Below are positions 23,578 through 32,395 of a DNA stretch of 33,039 nucleotides, piece after piece. The translations under genes were made by a program, and so were the position numbers. Source of the stretch: Ligilactobacillus aviarius (lineage in GTDB: Bacteria; Bacillota; Bacilli; Lactobacillales; Lactobacillaceae). The notes below the pieces were generated by a model, which saw nothing but the letters and a program-made list of their open reading frames with translations, was not told where the DNA came from and made no database searches. How positions within the stretch are numbered: position 1 is the first letter of the stretch; the number at the start of each line of letters is the position of its first letter. The stretch covers positions 1 to 33,039 of the forward strand of contig NZ_LWUD01000003.1 in the NCBI RefSeq assembly GCF_001654615.1. The letters run 5' to 3'.

Positions 23578-25173
23578 ATGAATTGGAATCAACGAAGAGA
23601 AAATAAAAATGAAAAATTAAGCAAAGTTGAACGTCATGGAAAACAAATTGCCGCGGGAAAGATCGTCGATGTCTTTGAACAAATTTTAGCTCCGGGAGAT
23701 CGGGTGATCCTTGAAGGCGACAATCAAAAGCAAGCACGGTTTTTAGCTCAGGCGTTAGGAATGGTCGATGTTCGACGGGTTCATGACTTGGCAATGGTGA
23801 TTCCAAGTATTGAAGACCAAAACCAGATCAATCTTTTTGAACGGGGAATTGCGACATCAGTTGATTTTTCATTTGCCGGTCCGCAAAGTCGTGCACTGGT
23901 TGAATTGATCAATCAGGGAAAAATCACGGTCAATAATATTCATACCTACATTGAACTTTATGGCCGGTTGTTTGTTGACTTAATTCCAGATGTTGCATTG
24001 ATTACGGCTGCGCAGGCAGATGCCGCCGGAAATTTATATTTAGCCCAAAATACAGAAGAAACGCCGATCTTGGTTGAAGCGACCGCGGTTAAATCGGGGA
24101 TCGTTGTTGCCCAGGTTAATGAAGTCGTCGACCGGGTGCCGCGGATCGATATTCCGGCGGAACAGGTTGACTTGATCGTAAAGGTACCAGAAGCGGGAAA
24201 GCCGTTTCCGTTGTTTACCCGGGATCCGCAAAAGATCACTGAGGATCAGATCATGGCAGGAATGCTGGCAATCAAAGGAATCTATGGCAAATACCAGGTA
24301 AAAACCTTGAATCACGGAATTGGGTATAATACAGCAGCAATCGAACTATTGTTACCGACATTTGGGGAGCAACTAGGATTAAAGGGCAAAATTGCAACAA
24401 ATTGGGTCAATAATTCAACGCCGACGCTGATTCCCGCAATCGAAGCCGGATGGGTCAAGTCGATTTATTGCTTTGGTGGGGAAGCCGGAATGGAAAAATA
24501 TATTCAGCAACGTCCTGATATCTTTGCGGTTGATCATTGCCAAAATTTAAAATCTAACCGGGTATATGCACAAATTGCGGGGCAGTATGCAATCGATATG
24601 TTTGTGGGAGCGGCCTTGCAAACCGATGCAGATGGGAATGCCTCAACGATTACTGCCAACCGATTAAGCGGATTTGGCGGAGCGCCTAACATGGGATCTG
24701 ATCCACACGGTCGGCGGCACTTGACTGATTCGTATCGGCAAATTGAAGACTCGCACAAGCAAGGAAGAAAACTTGTAGTTCAATTAACAACTTCCCGCCG
24801 GTGGAATCATGAGCCGGTTTTTGTTGATCAGTTGGATGCATGGAAGTTGAAGGAGCGGTTAGCGGTTGATCCAATTATGATTTACAGTGAAGATACAACG
24901 CATATCGTTTCTGAAAATGGAATTGCAAACCTGTATAAAACTGACAGCCCGACTGAAAGACGGCAAGCAATCGCGGCAATTGCCGGGGATACAGCAGTTG
25001 GTCAGAAGTGTTCGGAAAAGGAACGGCAAGTTCTGCGGGAACGAGGAATTGTTCAAGCGCCTCAAGATCTTGGAATTCATCGCCGAGAAGCGACCCGGGA
25101 TTTACTTGCGGCCAAATCGATCGATGAGTTAGTTAAAATTTCGCATGGACTTTACCGACCGGTGAAAAAATGA
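23578..25173 (+). CDS. mdcA: Malonate decarboxylase alpha subunit (acyl-carrier-protein transferase), isolated
   Basis: This 531-aa protein is close in length to MdcA. That enzyme moves the acyl-carrier subunit between acetyl and malonyl (acetyl-ACP:malonate ACP transferase) in cytoplasmic malonate decarboxylase. The strongest sign is the MdcA-type segment RLSGFGGAPNMGSDPHGRRH near residue 370; a CoA-transferase-like fold is seen throughout (DVALITAAQADAAGNLYL, CFGGEAGMEKY). The partner genes mdcC (carrier), mdcD, mdcE, mdcB, mdcG and mdcH are absent here. The gene starts 2 bp after the EamA gene with AAAGAGG upstream, and a strong terminator follows. It could be a remnant, a part of a split system, or a CoA-transferase with another acid substrate. 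Confidence 0.8.
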   Translation: MNWNQRRENKNEKLSKVERHGKQIAAGKIVDVFEQILAPGDRVILEGDNQKQARFLAQALGMVDVRRVHDLAMVIPSIEDQNQINLFERGIATSVDFSFAGPQSRALVELINQGKITVNNIHTYIELYGRLFVDLIPDVALITAAQADAAGNLYLAQNTEETPILVEATAVKSGIVVAQVNEVVDRVPRIDIPAEQVDLIVKVPEAGKPFPLFTRDPQKITEDQIMAGMLAIKGIYGKYQVKTLNHGIGYNTAAIELLLPTFGEQLGLKGKIATNWVNNSTPTLIPAIEAGWVKSIYCFGGEAGMEKYIQQRPDIFAVDHCQNLKSNRVYAQIAGQYAIDMFVGAALQTDADGNASTITANRLSGFGGAPNMGSDPHGRRHLTDSYRQIEDSHKQGRKLVVQLTTSRRWNHEPVFVDQLDAWKLKERLAVDPIMIYSEDTTHIVSENGIANLYKTDSPTERRQAIAAIAGDTAVGQKCSEKERQVLRERGIVQAPQDLGIHRREATRDLLAAKSIDELVKISHGLYRPVKK

Positions 25174-25174
25174 C

Positions 25175-25212
25175 AAAAAAGACTGTGCCACCAGTGGCAC
25201 AGTCTTTTTTGT
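25175..25212. terminator. Bidirectional terminator between mdcA and the third DHA2 exporter
   Basis: A perfect 17-bp stem (25175-25191 with 25194-25210) closes on a 2-nt loop (CA). A-run and T-run ends serve both converging genes. Confidence 0.92.
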
Positions 25213-26747
25213 TAATTTTCTGAATTAATATCTTTTTTCGGTGCGTTTTTAATTAAGAACCAGCATAAAATTCCTGAAATAATGAAGATTCCAAACGTTA
25301 ACCAGAGCAATTCATGGATTCCGTTATAGTATGCATGTCTGATGATGGCCGTGATGTGTGGAATTTGATGGAATTTTTGAGCCATTGTCATTCCTGAAAA
25401 CGGACCAGCCTTAATGATGATCCGGGCAGCCTCGGTGTTCCCAAGATGAGCAGTTAAACTGCGTTGGTAACCATCACCGACTACCAGGCCAAGAACAACG
25501 ACGCCAAGACAGTTTCCGAACTGCCGGCAAACATTATTGATCCCGGATGCCATTCCCATATTTTGCGGTTTAACGCCAAGAAGGGCAGCGTTTGAAATTG
25601 CAGGGTTGATTCCGGCATTTCCTAATCCCATAAAGATGAATGCGGGAATCAAGAATGTCCACTTAAGATGGTAACCGAGCATTAAATTCATTGTAAGAAC
25701 TCCCACCGCTTCAATTAGCAGAGATCCGCTGGCAAATAAGCGACTTCCGATTTGGCCGACTGCATAACCGACAAATGCTCCTAAAACGAGCGGGAACGCA
25801 CTGATGATCAACCGTTGGAGACCAACTTCAAGCGGAGAGTATCCCATGTAGTCTTGCATCAAGATCGTTAAGTATGTAAAGAACGAGAACAATCCAATTG
25901 CAATTGTGAAACCAGCAATACATGATCCAACGAATGATGGGTTTTTGAAAAGCTCAAGGTTCATCATTGGGTGCGGAACATGTTTTTCCCACAAGATAAA
26001 GACGATCAGTAAAATGATGCCGGCGATGATCCAGCCGATAATGTTCGGCGTCATCCAACTTGTGGTAATGTTATTTTCCTTATTTAATAATCCAAGAACT
26101 AAGCAAAAGACCATTGCGGTACTTAAGACCATTCCTAGTAAATCAAGGTGGCGGTCGACTTCATGGTGTTTTTCGGTGATGAACTTGATACCGATCCCAA
26201 TGGCAATGATTCCAATCGGAACGTTGATCAAGAAAATCGAACGCCAGTTGATGTATTGAACGAGCAGGCCACCGACAAGCGGTCCGATCGATGTCCCGAA
26301 ACCAACGATACTTCCCCAGATTCCAAGGATAAATGCCCGTTGTTTTCCTTCATAGTTATCACCGATCAACGCCATTGATAACCCTAAGATTCCGGCACCG
26401 CCGACCCCTTCGATTCCCCGGGAAATATTTAAGAATAAACTATTCGGGGCAATTGCACATAATAATGACCCGGCGGTAAAGATTCCCATTGAAAGGAGGA
26501 AGAAAAGTTTCTTCCCGTACATGTCGCCGAGCTTACTGATCAAAAGAATCGAAATGGCATACGTTGCAGTATAGGCATTTACGATCCATTGCGTTGAAAC
26601 ATAACTGGTATGAAATTCATGTTGAATTGTTGGAAGCGCAACGTTGACGATCGTAATATCAAGCATCGCCATTAAGATTCCCATGCCGATTGCGATTAAA
26701 ACAAGCCAACTGGTTTGCTTCTCTTGTTTTTGTTTTGCAGCCATCAT
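25212..26747 (-). CDS. Third DHA2-family MFS multidrug exporter
   Basis: This 511-aa protein has 14 membrane segments. Motifs: MAMLDITIVNVALPTIQ (TM1, motif D1 with its conserved Asp), STQWIVNAYTATYAISILLISKLGDMYGKK (TM2 and motif A), RGIEGVGGAGILGLSMALI (TM4) and GSIVGFGTSIGPLVGGLLVQ (motif C). It is closer to the QacA/EmrB pattern than the other two in this window, which lack the D1 motif in this form. Two ATG codons stand in tandem (26747, 26744), after AAAGTGGG. The likely promoter lies under a long inverted repeat at 26804-26836. No regulator gene is next to it. Confidence 0.92.
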   Translation of the reverse strand: MMAAKQKQEKQTSWLVLIAIGMGILMAMLDITIVNVALPTIQHEFHTSYVSTQWIVNAYTATYAISILLISKLGDMYGKKLFFLLSMGIFTAGSLLCAIAPNSLFLNISRGIEGVGGAGILGLSMALIGDNYEGKQRAFILGIWGSIVGFGTSIGPLVGGLLVQYINWRSIFLINVPIGIIAIGIGIKFITEKHHEVDRHLDLLGMVLSTAMVFCLVLGLLNKENNITTSWMTPNIIGWIIAGIILLIVFILWEKHVPHPMMNLELFKNPSFVGSCIAGFTIAIGLFSFFTYLTILMQDYMGYSPLEVGLQRLIISAFPLVLGAFVGYAVGQIGSRLFASGSLLIEAVGVLTMNLMLGYHLKWTFLIPAFIFMGLGNAGINPAISNAALLGVKPQNMGMASGINNVCRQFGNCLGVVVLGLVVGDGYQRSLTAHLGNTEAARIIIKAGPFSGMTMAQKFHQIPHITAIIRHAYYNGIHELLWLTFGIFIISGILCWFLIKNAPKKDINSEN

Positions 26748-26780
26748 TTACCCACTTTCTATAATGAATTTGACTAAGCT

Positions 26781-26836
26781 ATTATAGTCCTTATTTTTAA
26801 TAAGTGAAACCTTCTTCAAAATGGAAGAAGGTTCAC
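26781..26836 (-). promoter_or_regulatory. Promoter with inverted repeat upstream of the third exporter
   Basis: On the minus strand TATAAT (26781-26786) is 17 bp from TTTCAC (26804-26809), a weak -35. That -35 is part of a 13-bp inverted repeat (GTGAA.CCTTCTTC with GAAGAAGG.TTCAC, 26804-26836, one bulged A). It could be a regulator site or a hairpin. Confidence 0.5.
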
Positions 26837-26907
26837 GTTATCGAATCACATTTGACGCAACTTATTATATTTTCAATTATGTTGCTTGTCAACAAAAGTG
26901 AATAAAA

Positions 26908-26943
26908 AATAAGAAGACTGGATTTCTATCCAGCCTTCTTATT
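26908..26943 (-). terminator. Terminator of the hsp20 gene
   Basis: AATAAGAAG and CTGGAT pair with ATCCAG and CTTCTTATT over a 4-nt loop with one internal mismatch. On the minus strand TTATTTTTTATT follows. The space 26837-26907 has no gene. Confidence 0.85.
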
Positions 26944-26981
26944 AGTAGATTAAATTCTAACTAAGAGGATTTTCAAACCAA

Positions 26982-27413
26982 CTAGTCGATTTGAATGTTA
27001 TGATTCTTGTCGATTTCTTCTTTGGTCTTTGGTAATGTGACCGTCAAGACCCCATCTTCATATTTGGCAGAGATCGCCTTGCCGTCAACTTGTGGTAACC
27101 GGTATGAACGGCTGTAAGTTCCATAATCGCGTTCACTGGTGATGATGTTGCCTTTCGGATCACTTTCATCACTGAATGAGTCACGTTTGGCATCAACCGT
27201 CAAGACATCATCCTTAAAGTTTAATGCGATGTCTTTCTTGTCGACCCCTGGCATATCGATTTTAACGATATATTCTTTACCTGTTTCTTTAATATCACTC
27301 TTTAATGATTTCATTTCATTATTCCAGCTGTTAAAGAATGAACGACCGAAATTATTGAAGAAATCATCACTGTTTGCTAAACGATTAAACCGATTCATTA
27401 AATCATTACTCAT
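26982..27413 (-). CDS. hsp20: Hsp20-family small heat shock protein
   Basis: This 143-aa chaperone holds unfolding proteins in a soluble state. The alpha-crystallin domain is about 36-132, with YIVKIDMPGVDKKDIALNFKDDVLTVDAKRD at the front and YRLPQVDGKAISAKYEDGVLTVTLPK at the end. This includes the GVLTVTLPK core that closes the dimer, and an I-x-I-like tail (NIQID). The N-terminal arm has the Phe-rich DDFFNNFGRSFFNSW. AAGGAT precedes the ATG at about 8 nt. A sigma-70 promoter lies at 27449-27477. I see no CIRCE repeat and no CtsR heptads, so its heat control is unclear. Confidence 0.92.
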   Translation of the reverse strand: MSNDLMNRFNRLANSDDFFNNFGRSFFNSWNNEMKSLKSDIKETGKEYIVKIDMPGVDKKDIALNFKDDVLTVDAKRDSFSDESDPKGNIITSERDYGTYSRSYRLPQVDGKAISAKYEDGVLTVTLPKTKEEIDKNHNIQID

Positions 27414-27448
27414 ATGATTACATCCTTTCTTATATTCCTTACATCTTT

Positions 27449-27477
27449 ATCATACCGCGGAACGTAAGCGAATACAA
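27449..27477 (-). promoter_or_regulatory. Promoter of hsp20
   Basis: On the minus strand TTGTAT (27472-27477), a 17-bp spacer and TATGAT (27449-27454) lie about 40 bp ahead of the ATG. Confidence 0.6.
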
Positions 27478-27501
27478 TTAATCAGCCTGGCACAATTTAT
27501 T

Positions 27502-29265
27502 TTACTTTAATTTCTTTTTGTCCTTTAAGTGCCGGTGAATTCCCCCAAGAGTCATTAGAATAATAACGATCAGCGAGACGATAAAACCAGTCACTCCAAG
27601 GTTATAGACTGGAGTGTTTCCGTGACTTCCCTGAACAAGCATTGATGAGCCGAGGATGACAGCTGCAAGAATAATTGTCACCATAATGCGGTTAACGATT
27701 TGATCTAACCGGTAAAGAATCTTATTTTGATCTTTAAGTTTAAGCGTTAGCCGGGCTTGATTAGCATTCATAATATCAAGCAACTGGTTTAACTTTTGGG
27801 GAACGGCTGGAAGCTCCTTGGCTGTTTGCAGGGTTTGCCATGCAAGGTCTTCAACTGAGTTTTTAAGATTGAATTTTTGCTTTAAATATTTGACTCCAAA
27901 CGGCCGGGCAATATCCATGATCGATAATTCAGGATCAAGTTGGGCAACGATTCCTTCAAGGGTTCCAAAGGCTTTGAACAGAAGGGTGACTTCTGGTTTC
28001 ATTTGAAGGTTATTTTGGTGACAAAGGGTAATGATCTGGTACAGGGTCGTTGCAAAATCAATTTCCCCCACGCCCATTTTCAAATACGGTGTGATAAAGT
28101 TCCCTAAGTCTTCATAGAAGCTTTCTTCGTCCACGTCGCCGACCCGATTGCAAACATTTAAAACTGCCTCGCCGATTTTACGGGAATTTTTAGTATTGAG
28201 AGCCAAAATAATGTTAGCAATTCCGTCAACTAAAGCAGGCGTCAACCGGCCCATCATTCCAAAATCAAGGTAGGTCAGCCGGTATGGCGGAAGTGATTCG
28301 CAGGTTTCGACTTTGATCTCGTTTTGGCCGATTTTTTTTGCATAGTGGTGCTGCGGTTCGAAATTTTGTTTTTCATTAACTTCTTCACTGTAACTTAAAC
28401 GGTGAAAAAGAATGTTTCCGGGATGTGGATCCGCATGAAAGAAATTATCGACAAAAACCTGTTTGATGAAGTTTTGCACGAGCGTTTTGGCAACATATTT
28501 CTTCGTTGCCGTCAGTTCTTTGGCTGCTTGAGTTTCAGGTTCGGCCGTTTGCTGGATAAGGTACTTGATACTTTTTCCAGGCATCGCTTCGTTAACGAGG
28601 ATTTTTGAAGTTGAGTATTGTTGATACACTTTCGGAACGCGAATGATGCCGTCGCCGTTATTTAATTTGTAAAATTCGATTCCGTTTTGGATTTCGACCT
28701 GGGTATTGATCTCGTTTAATAATGCCGTTCGAATTTCATCAAGGGTTTCATTAACGTCAATAACTTCAATGTCAGGGACGAATTTTAAAATCGAAAGGGC
28801 CTTGCGGAAAAGAGCGAGGTCAGTTCGTACCAGTTCTTCAACGGCTGGATGTTGGATCTTCACCACCACTTCGGTTCCATCTTTAAGGGTTGCGTGGTGG
28901 GTTTGACCGATCGATGCGGAAGCGAACGGTTTTTGATCAAATGAAGCAAATGTATCGGTAATTGATTTCCCGGTCTGCTTTTTAAAGGTTGCAGCAACCG
29001 TTTGAAAGTCATCAACTTGAACGTTATCTTGCAGTTTCCGCAGTTCTTGAATGTATTCCGGTGAAATTAAATCCGGCCGGGTTGAAAGCAACTGTCCGGC
29101 CTTGATAAAGGTTGGTCCAAGTTCTTCAAGTGCTTCGCGAAATTCAGCTGGATGGGTCTGATGAACGAAGTTGTGAAGCATATTATAGTTGCGCATGATC
29201 CGGATAATATGAAGAAGCCGGGTTCGTTTGTCTTTGCGCGTGATTGTAACTGCCGTTTCGGTCAT
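27502..29265 (-). CDS. AarF/UbiB-family (ABC1) atypical kinase-like protein
   Basis: This 587-aa membrane protein has the full ABC1 motif set: KAGQLLSTRPDL (55-66), Ala-rich loop FASASIGQTHHATL (114-127), Lys136 in VVVKIQHP, HADPHPGN (277-284) and LDFGMMGR (333-340). Two hydrophobic segments close the protein (about 517-570). Family members act as ATPases or kinases in isoprenoid-quinone or lipid metabolism. Lactobacilli often lack full quinone synthesis, so the role here is uncertain. About 45 residues separate HADPHPGN and LDFG, where other family members have about a dozen. AAGGGG precedes the ATG. An extended -10 (TGGTAAAAT, near 29302-29310) may be its promoter. Confidence 0.88.
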   Translation of the reverse strand: MTETAVTITRKDKRTRLLHIIRIMRNYNMLHNFVHQTHPAEFREALEELGPTFIKAGQLLSTRPDLISPEYIQELRKLQDNVQVDDFQTVAATFKKQTGKSITDTFASFDQKPFASASIGQTHHATLKDGTEVVVKIQHPAVEELVRTDLALFRKALSILKFVPDIEVIDVNETLDEIRTALLNEINTQVEIQNGIEFYKLNNGDGIIRVPKVYQQYSTSKILVNEAMPGKSIKYLIQQTAEPETQAAKELTATKKYVAKTLVQNFIKQVFVDNFFHADPHPGNILFHRLSYSEEVNEKQNFEPQHHYAKKIGQNEIKVETCESLPPYRLTYLDFGMMGRLTPALVDGIANIILALNTKNSRKIGEAVLNVCNRVGDVDEESFYEDLGNFITPYLKMGVGEIDFATTLYQIITLCHQNNLQMKPEVTLLFKAFGTLEGIVAQLDPELSIMDIARPFGVKYLKQKFNLKNSVEDLAWQTLQTAKELPAVPQKLNQLLDIMNANQARLTLKLKDQNKILYRLDQIVNRIMVTIILAAVILGSSMLVQGSHGNTPVYNLGVTGFIVSLIVIILMTLGGIHRHLKDKKKLK

Positions 29266-29471
29266 TATTAAATCCCCTTTAAGCTCGATTTTGTTAAACT
29301 AATTTTACCATTTAATCAAGAGCGGCGAAAAGGCAAATGCCTGATACACAATGATGAAAACGGTTCTTTAATTTTGATAATGAAGATGATACACTAAAAT
29401 AGTAAACGCTATCATAGCAAAGAACGATGTATTTAATACACAAAAAAAGGGAGCCATGAGGAGGTAAAATT

Positions 29472-32291
29472 TTGAAACGCAAAGAAAAGGTTTGGGAATA
29501 TTTGAAAACCGTTTTGCCAGATCATCCTCAAGGAGTAACGACTTCAAAAGTTGCGATGGATCTGGATTTGGTTCGAACAAATGCCAGCAAAGAGCTGAAC
29601 GTTTTGGTAAAGGAAGGAAAGTTAGCTAAAACAGCGACCCGGCCGGTCAAATACTTTTTTGCTGATCAAGCTCAGCCAACAGTTGCTCCGGTTTCAAATG
29701 AAAAGAAAACAAAGAGCCAACCGGATGAAACAGAGAATCAGAAGCAAAAAATTCACCAAGATGATATTTTTGATCATTTAATTGGGAAAACAAGCAGCCT
29801 TAAAAACCAAATTGAGCAGGCCAAGGCGGCCATTTTATATCCACCGCACGGCTTGAATGTTTTGATTACGGGCCCGACTGGATCTGGGAAAACGTATTTT
29901 GCAAATGCAATGAATCAATTTGCGTGCAATCAAGGAGTAATCAGCAATCCGCATTTAACAACGTTTAACTGTGCTGATTATGCCCACAACCCGCAACTTT
30001 TAATGTCACATTTGTTTGGGTATGTTAAGGGAGCATTTACCGGGGCGAATGAGGATCAAGAAGGATTGATTCAAAAGGCTGATGGCGGGATTTTATTCTT
30101 AGATGAAGTTCACCGATTGCCGCCAGAAGGTCAGGAAATGATTTTTTATTTAATGGATCATGGAACATATTCACGATTAGGGGAAACAGACAAAGCGCAC
30201 CATGCTAATTTACGATTGATCTGTGCAACGACGGAGGATCCTGAAAGTTCATTGCTCGCGACGTTTGTGCGCCGGATCCCAATCGTTGTTCAAATGCCGA
30301 GCTTTAATTCCCGGACGATGCGGGAACGGTTTGGTTTGTTGAAACAAATGTTGTTGATCGAAGCTAACCGAATCCATAAGAAAATTTACTTTGACGAAGA
30401 CGTTGCCCGGTCATTGATTGGCAGTGTAACTTATGGGAACGTTGGTCAATTAAAATCAAATGTTCAATTAGTATGTGCGCAAGGATTCTTGAATAATATT
30501 CAGGAAAAGGATGCCATTTACCTGCACTTTGAGCAGCTTCCGCCAAATATTAAAGATGGTCTTTCGCGCCTGGCAAATGATCGGGAACAATTTGGCGACT
30601 TGGCCAAAATGATGGATCCGCAAATGGTGGTTGCGCCGGATGATTCGACTGCGTTGATCAATGATGAAGATAACTATGAATTACCATATAATCTGTACGA
30701 AATCATTGGCGATAAAGCAGCATTGTTGAGTAAAGAGGGGCTTGACCAAGAGGCAATCAATAATTTCATTATGACGGACATCAATGTTCACCTTAAAGGG
30801 TTCTATTCTGATAAGCATTTGGAACGCGGTCAAGATGACCTGTACGAAATCGTGGATCAGGATGTGGTCGATCTGACGAACCGGTTGAAACAGATTTTAA
30901 AGGATGCCGGTTATCAAATTTCAACGAACTTCCTTTATGCGATGAGTCTGCATATCAGTTCATTTATCAAGCGGGTCGAGTCAGGAAAACCATTGCGGAA
31001 AGTCGCCCCGAATATGATTTCGATGGTTCAGGATTACCCGCAGGAATTTGAATATGCCAAGCTCGTAAAAGATGAAATTGAAAATCACTATCATTTGCCG
31101 GTTCCAGATTCGGAGCTGTACTATTTAGCGGTCTTACTGATCTCCCTTCAGGCTGAAAAACAAAACGGAAAAGTGGGGATCGTGGTTGCTGCTCACGGAA
31201 ACAGCACGGCTTCTTCAATGGTTCAAGTTGTTGACCAGTTACTGAATCCGGATAACTTAACGGCATTTGATATGTCGCTTGATATGAGCCCGCAAGAAGC
31301 ATTAAAGGGAATCGAAGAGAAGGTTCGCCAGGTGGATTCGGGGAATGGAGTGATCCTGCTGGTTGATATGGGATCGTTAAGTACCTTTGATGAAAAAATC
31401 AGTGACCATACTGGAATCAAAGTTAAATCTGTTGATATGGTAACGACGGCGTTAGTTTTAGAAACGGCTCGCAAAACATCGCTGATCGATAGTGACTTGG
31501 AAAACGTTTATCGGGAAATTTCAGAATTCAGTGGTTATTCACGGACAACGGAACGTGAAAAAACTGAGGTTCAGCATTTACCGCAAAAGGCCGCTGTGCT
31601 GACTGATCAGCAGCCGAAAGCTATTTTAGCAATCTGTTCAACTGGTCAGGGGACGGCAGTCAAGATCAAAAAGATGCTGGACAGTATTTTGGTGGATCAT
31701 TTGATCGATGATATCGTTGTCTTGCCGATTTCCGTCGTTGATATGGAGCAGCAGATTGCGAAGATCCAAAAGGATTATCGGATTGTGGCGGTTACGGGAA
31801 TTGCCCGGCCGCACCTAAGCGTTCCGTTTGTTTCACTTGAAAAACTGCTTCAAGGCGGCGGTGAACAGTTTATTACCGCAATTGAGAATTTTACAAATAA
31901 CATTGAAGCTGAAAATCAATTAGAAACTTCGGAAGAAATGGCAAAGGAAAGAATTCAGCACTATTTGGGACAGTATTTTACCTTTCTTAATCCGGAAAAG
32001 GTTACGGCGGTTCTTTGGGAGTACTGTAAGGTAGTTGAAAAGGGTCCGGTAAAACTGAAAAATTCATTAAAGGTTAATTTAAGCATGCATCTTGCTGGGG
32101 TGATCGAACGGATTTTGACCCAAAGTGAATTGACGGTTCAACAGGATATTCAACTTGCAGCGGTTCAGGATGATCCGGTTTATCCAATGGTGGTCAAGGC
32201 CAACCAAATGCTGGCAGAAAGCTTGAATATTACCTTGCCTGAAGAAGAAGTGTATTACGTTGTCAAATTGATTGATACACAAAAACAATAA
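29472..32291 (+). CDS. LevR/ManR-type sigma-54-dependent PTS regulator
   Basis: This 939-aa activator switches on a mannose-class PTS operon through RpoN. In order it has a helix-turn-helix (about 5-60), then an AAA+ domain (about 100-360). The AAA+ domain carries Walker A GPTGSGKT (134-141), GAFTGA (187-192), which touches sigma-54, and Walker B GGILFLDE (205-212). Next come PRD1 (about 450-560, with a His at about 493), an EIIA-Man-like domain with VVAAHGNSTA (His575), an EIIB-like domain with ICSTGQGTA (Cys722), and PRD2 (about 830-935, His873). Phosphorylation of the histidines by PTS proteins sets its activity. The start is a TTG with GAGGAGG upstream. The target promoter lies 90 bp after its stop. 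Confidence 0.93.
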   Translation: MKRKEKVWEYLKTVLPDHPQGVTTSKVAMDLDLVRTNASKELNVLVKEGKLAKTATRPVKYFFADQAQPTVAPVSNEKKTKSQPDETENQKQKIHQDDIFDHLIGKTSSLKNQIEQAKAAILYPPHGLNVLITGPTGSGKTYFANAMNQFACNQGVISNPHLTTFNCADYAHNPQLLMSHLFGYVKGAFTGANEDQEGLIQKADGGILFLDEVHRLPPEGQEMIFYLMDHGTYSRLGETDKAHHANLRLICATTEDPESSLLATFVRRIPIVVQMPSFNSRTMRERFGLLKQMLLIEANRIHKKIYFDEDVARSLIGSVTYGNVGQLKSNVQLVCAQGFLNNIQEKDAIYLHFEQLPPNIKDGLSRLANDREQFGDLAKMMDPQMVVAPDDSTALINDEDNYELPYNLYEIIGDKAALLSKEGLDQEAINNFIMTDINVHLKGFYSDKHLERGQDDLYEIVDQDVVDLTNRLKQILKDAGYQISTNFLYAMSLHISSFIKRVESGKPLRKVAPNMISMVQDYPQEFEYAKLVKDEIENHYHLPVPDSELYYLAVLLISLQAEKQNGKVGIVVAAHGNSTASSMVQVVDQLLNPDNLTAFDMSLDMSPQEALKGIEEKVRQVDSGNGVILLVDMGSLSTFDEKISDHTGIKVKSVDMVTTALVLETARKTSLIDSDLENVYREISEFSGYSRTTEREKTEVQHLPQKAAVLTDQQPKAILAICSTGQGTAVKIKKMLDSILVDHLIDDIVVLPISVVDMEQQIAKIQKDYRIVAVTGIARPHLSVPFVSLEKLLQGGGEQFITAIENFTNNIEAENQLETSEEMAKERIQHYLGQYFTFLNPEKVTAVLWEYCKVVEKGPVKLKNSLKVNLSMHLAGVIERILTQSELTVQQDIQLAAVQDDPVYPMVVKANQMLAESLNITLPEEEVYYVVKLIDTQKQ

Positions 32292-32304
32292 CGATTAGTG
32301 AATT

Positions 32305-32340
32305 GCTTGATACACAATTAAAAGTGTATCAAGCATTTTT
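32305..32340 (+). terminator. Hairpin at the end of the activator gene (terminator and box pair)
   Basis: GCTTGATACAC (32305-32315) pairs perfectly with GTGTATCAAGC (32324-32334) over 8 nt, then ATTTTTT. It can terminate the activator transcript. The arms are also two copies of the TTGATACAC box. Confidence 0.7.
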
Positions 32341-32351
32341 TATCGTTGATA

Positions 32352-32365
32352 TAAAAGCGTTTTCA
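32352..32365. promoter_or_regulatory. cre-like site (CcpA)
   Basis: TAAAAGCGTTTTCA matches the consensus TGWAANCGNTNWCA at 13 of 14 positions (G to A at position 2). It lies between the TGATACAC boxes and the -24 element, where CcpA could block activation when glucose is present. Confidence 0.6.
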
Positions 32366-32380
32366 AGAGATACACAAAGT

Positions 32381-32395
32381 TGGCACGCTTTTTGC
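32381..32395 (+). promoter_or_regulatory. Sigma-54 (-24/-12) promoter of the mannose-class PTS operon
   Basis: TGGCAC, a 5-bp spacer (GCTTT) and TTGC match the -24/-12 consensus exactly. Transcription should begin near 32407. It faces the IIB gene and follows the sigma-54 activator gene, so the link is direct. Confidence 0.9.

Larger units (their letters stand above)
32272..32377. promoter_or_regulatory. Cluster of TTGATACAC boxes, likely activator binding region
   Basis: Copies at 32272-32281, 32307-32316, 32324-32332 (reverse) and 32368-32376 (AGATACACA) lie within about 110 bp ahead of the -24 element, where LevR-type activators bind. Related copies (TGATACACA 29342-29350, TGATACAC 29387-29394, TTAATACACA 29433-29442) occur ahead of the activator gene. 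Confidence 0.55.

Noticed and set aside
27414-27501. CIRCE or CtsR heat-shock operator ahead of hsp20
   Set aside because: Looked for the TTAGCACTC/GAGTGCTAA and GGTCAAA patterns on both strands and did not find them.
29355-29368. Second cre-like site ahead of the activator gene (TGAAAACGGTTCTT)
   Set aside because: Matches only the first eleven positions of the consensus; too weak to call.
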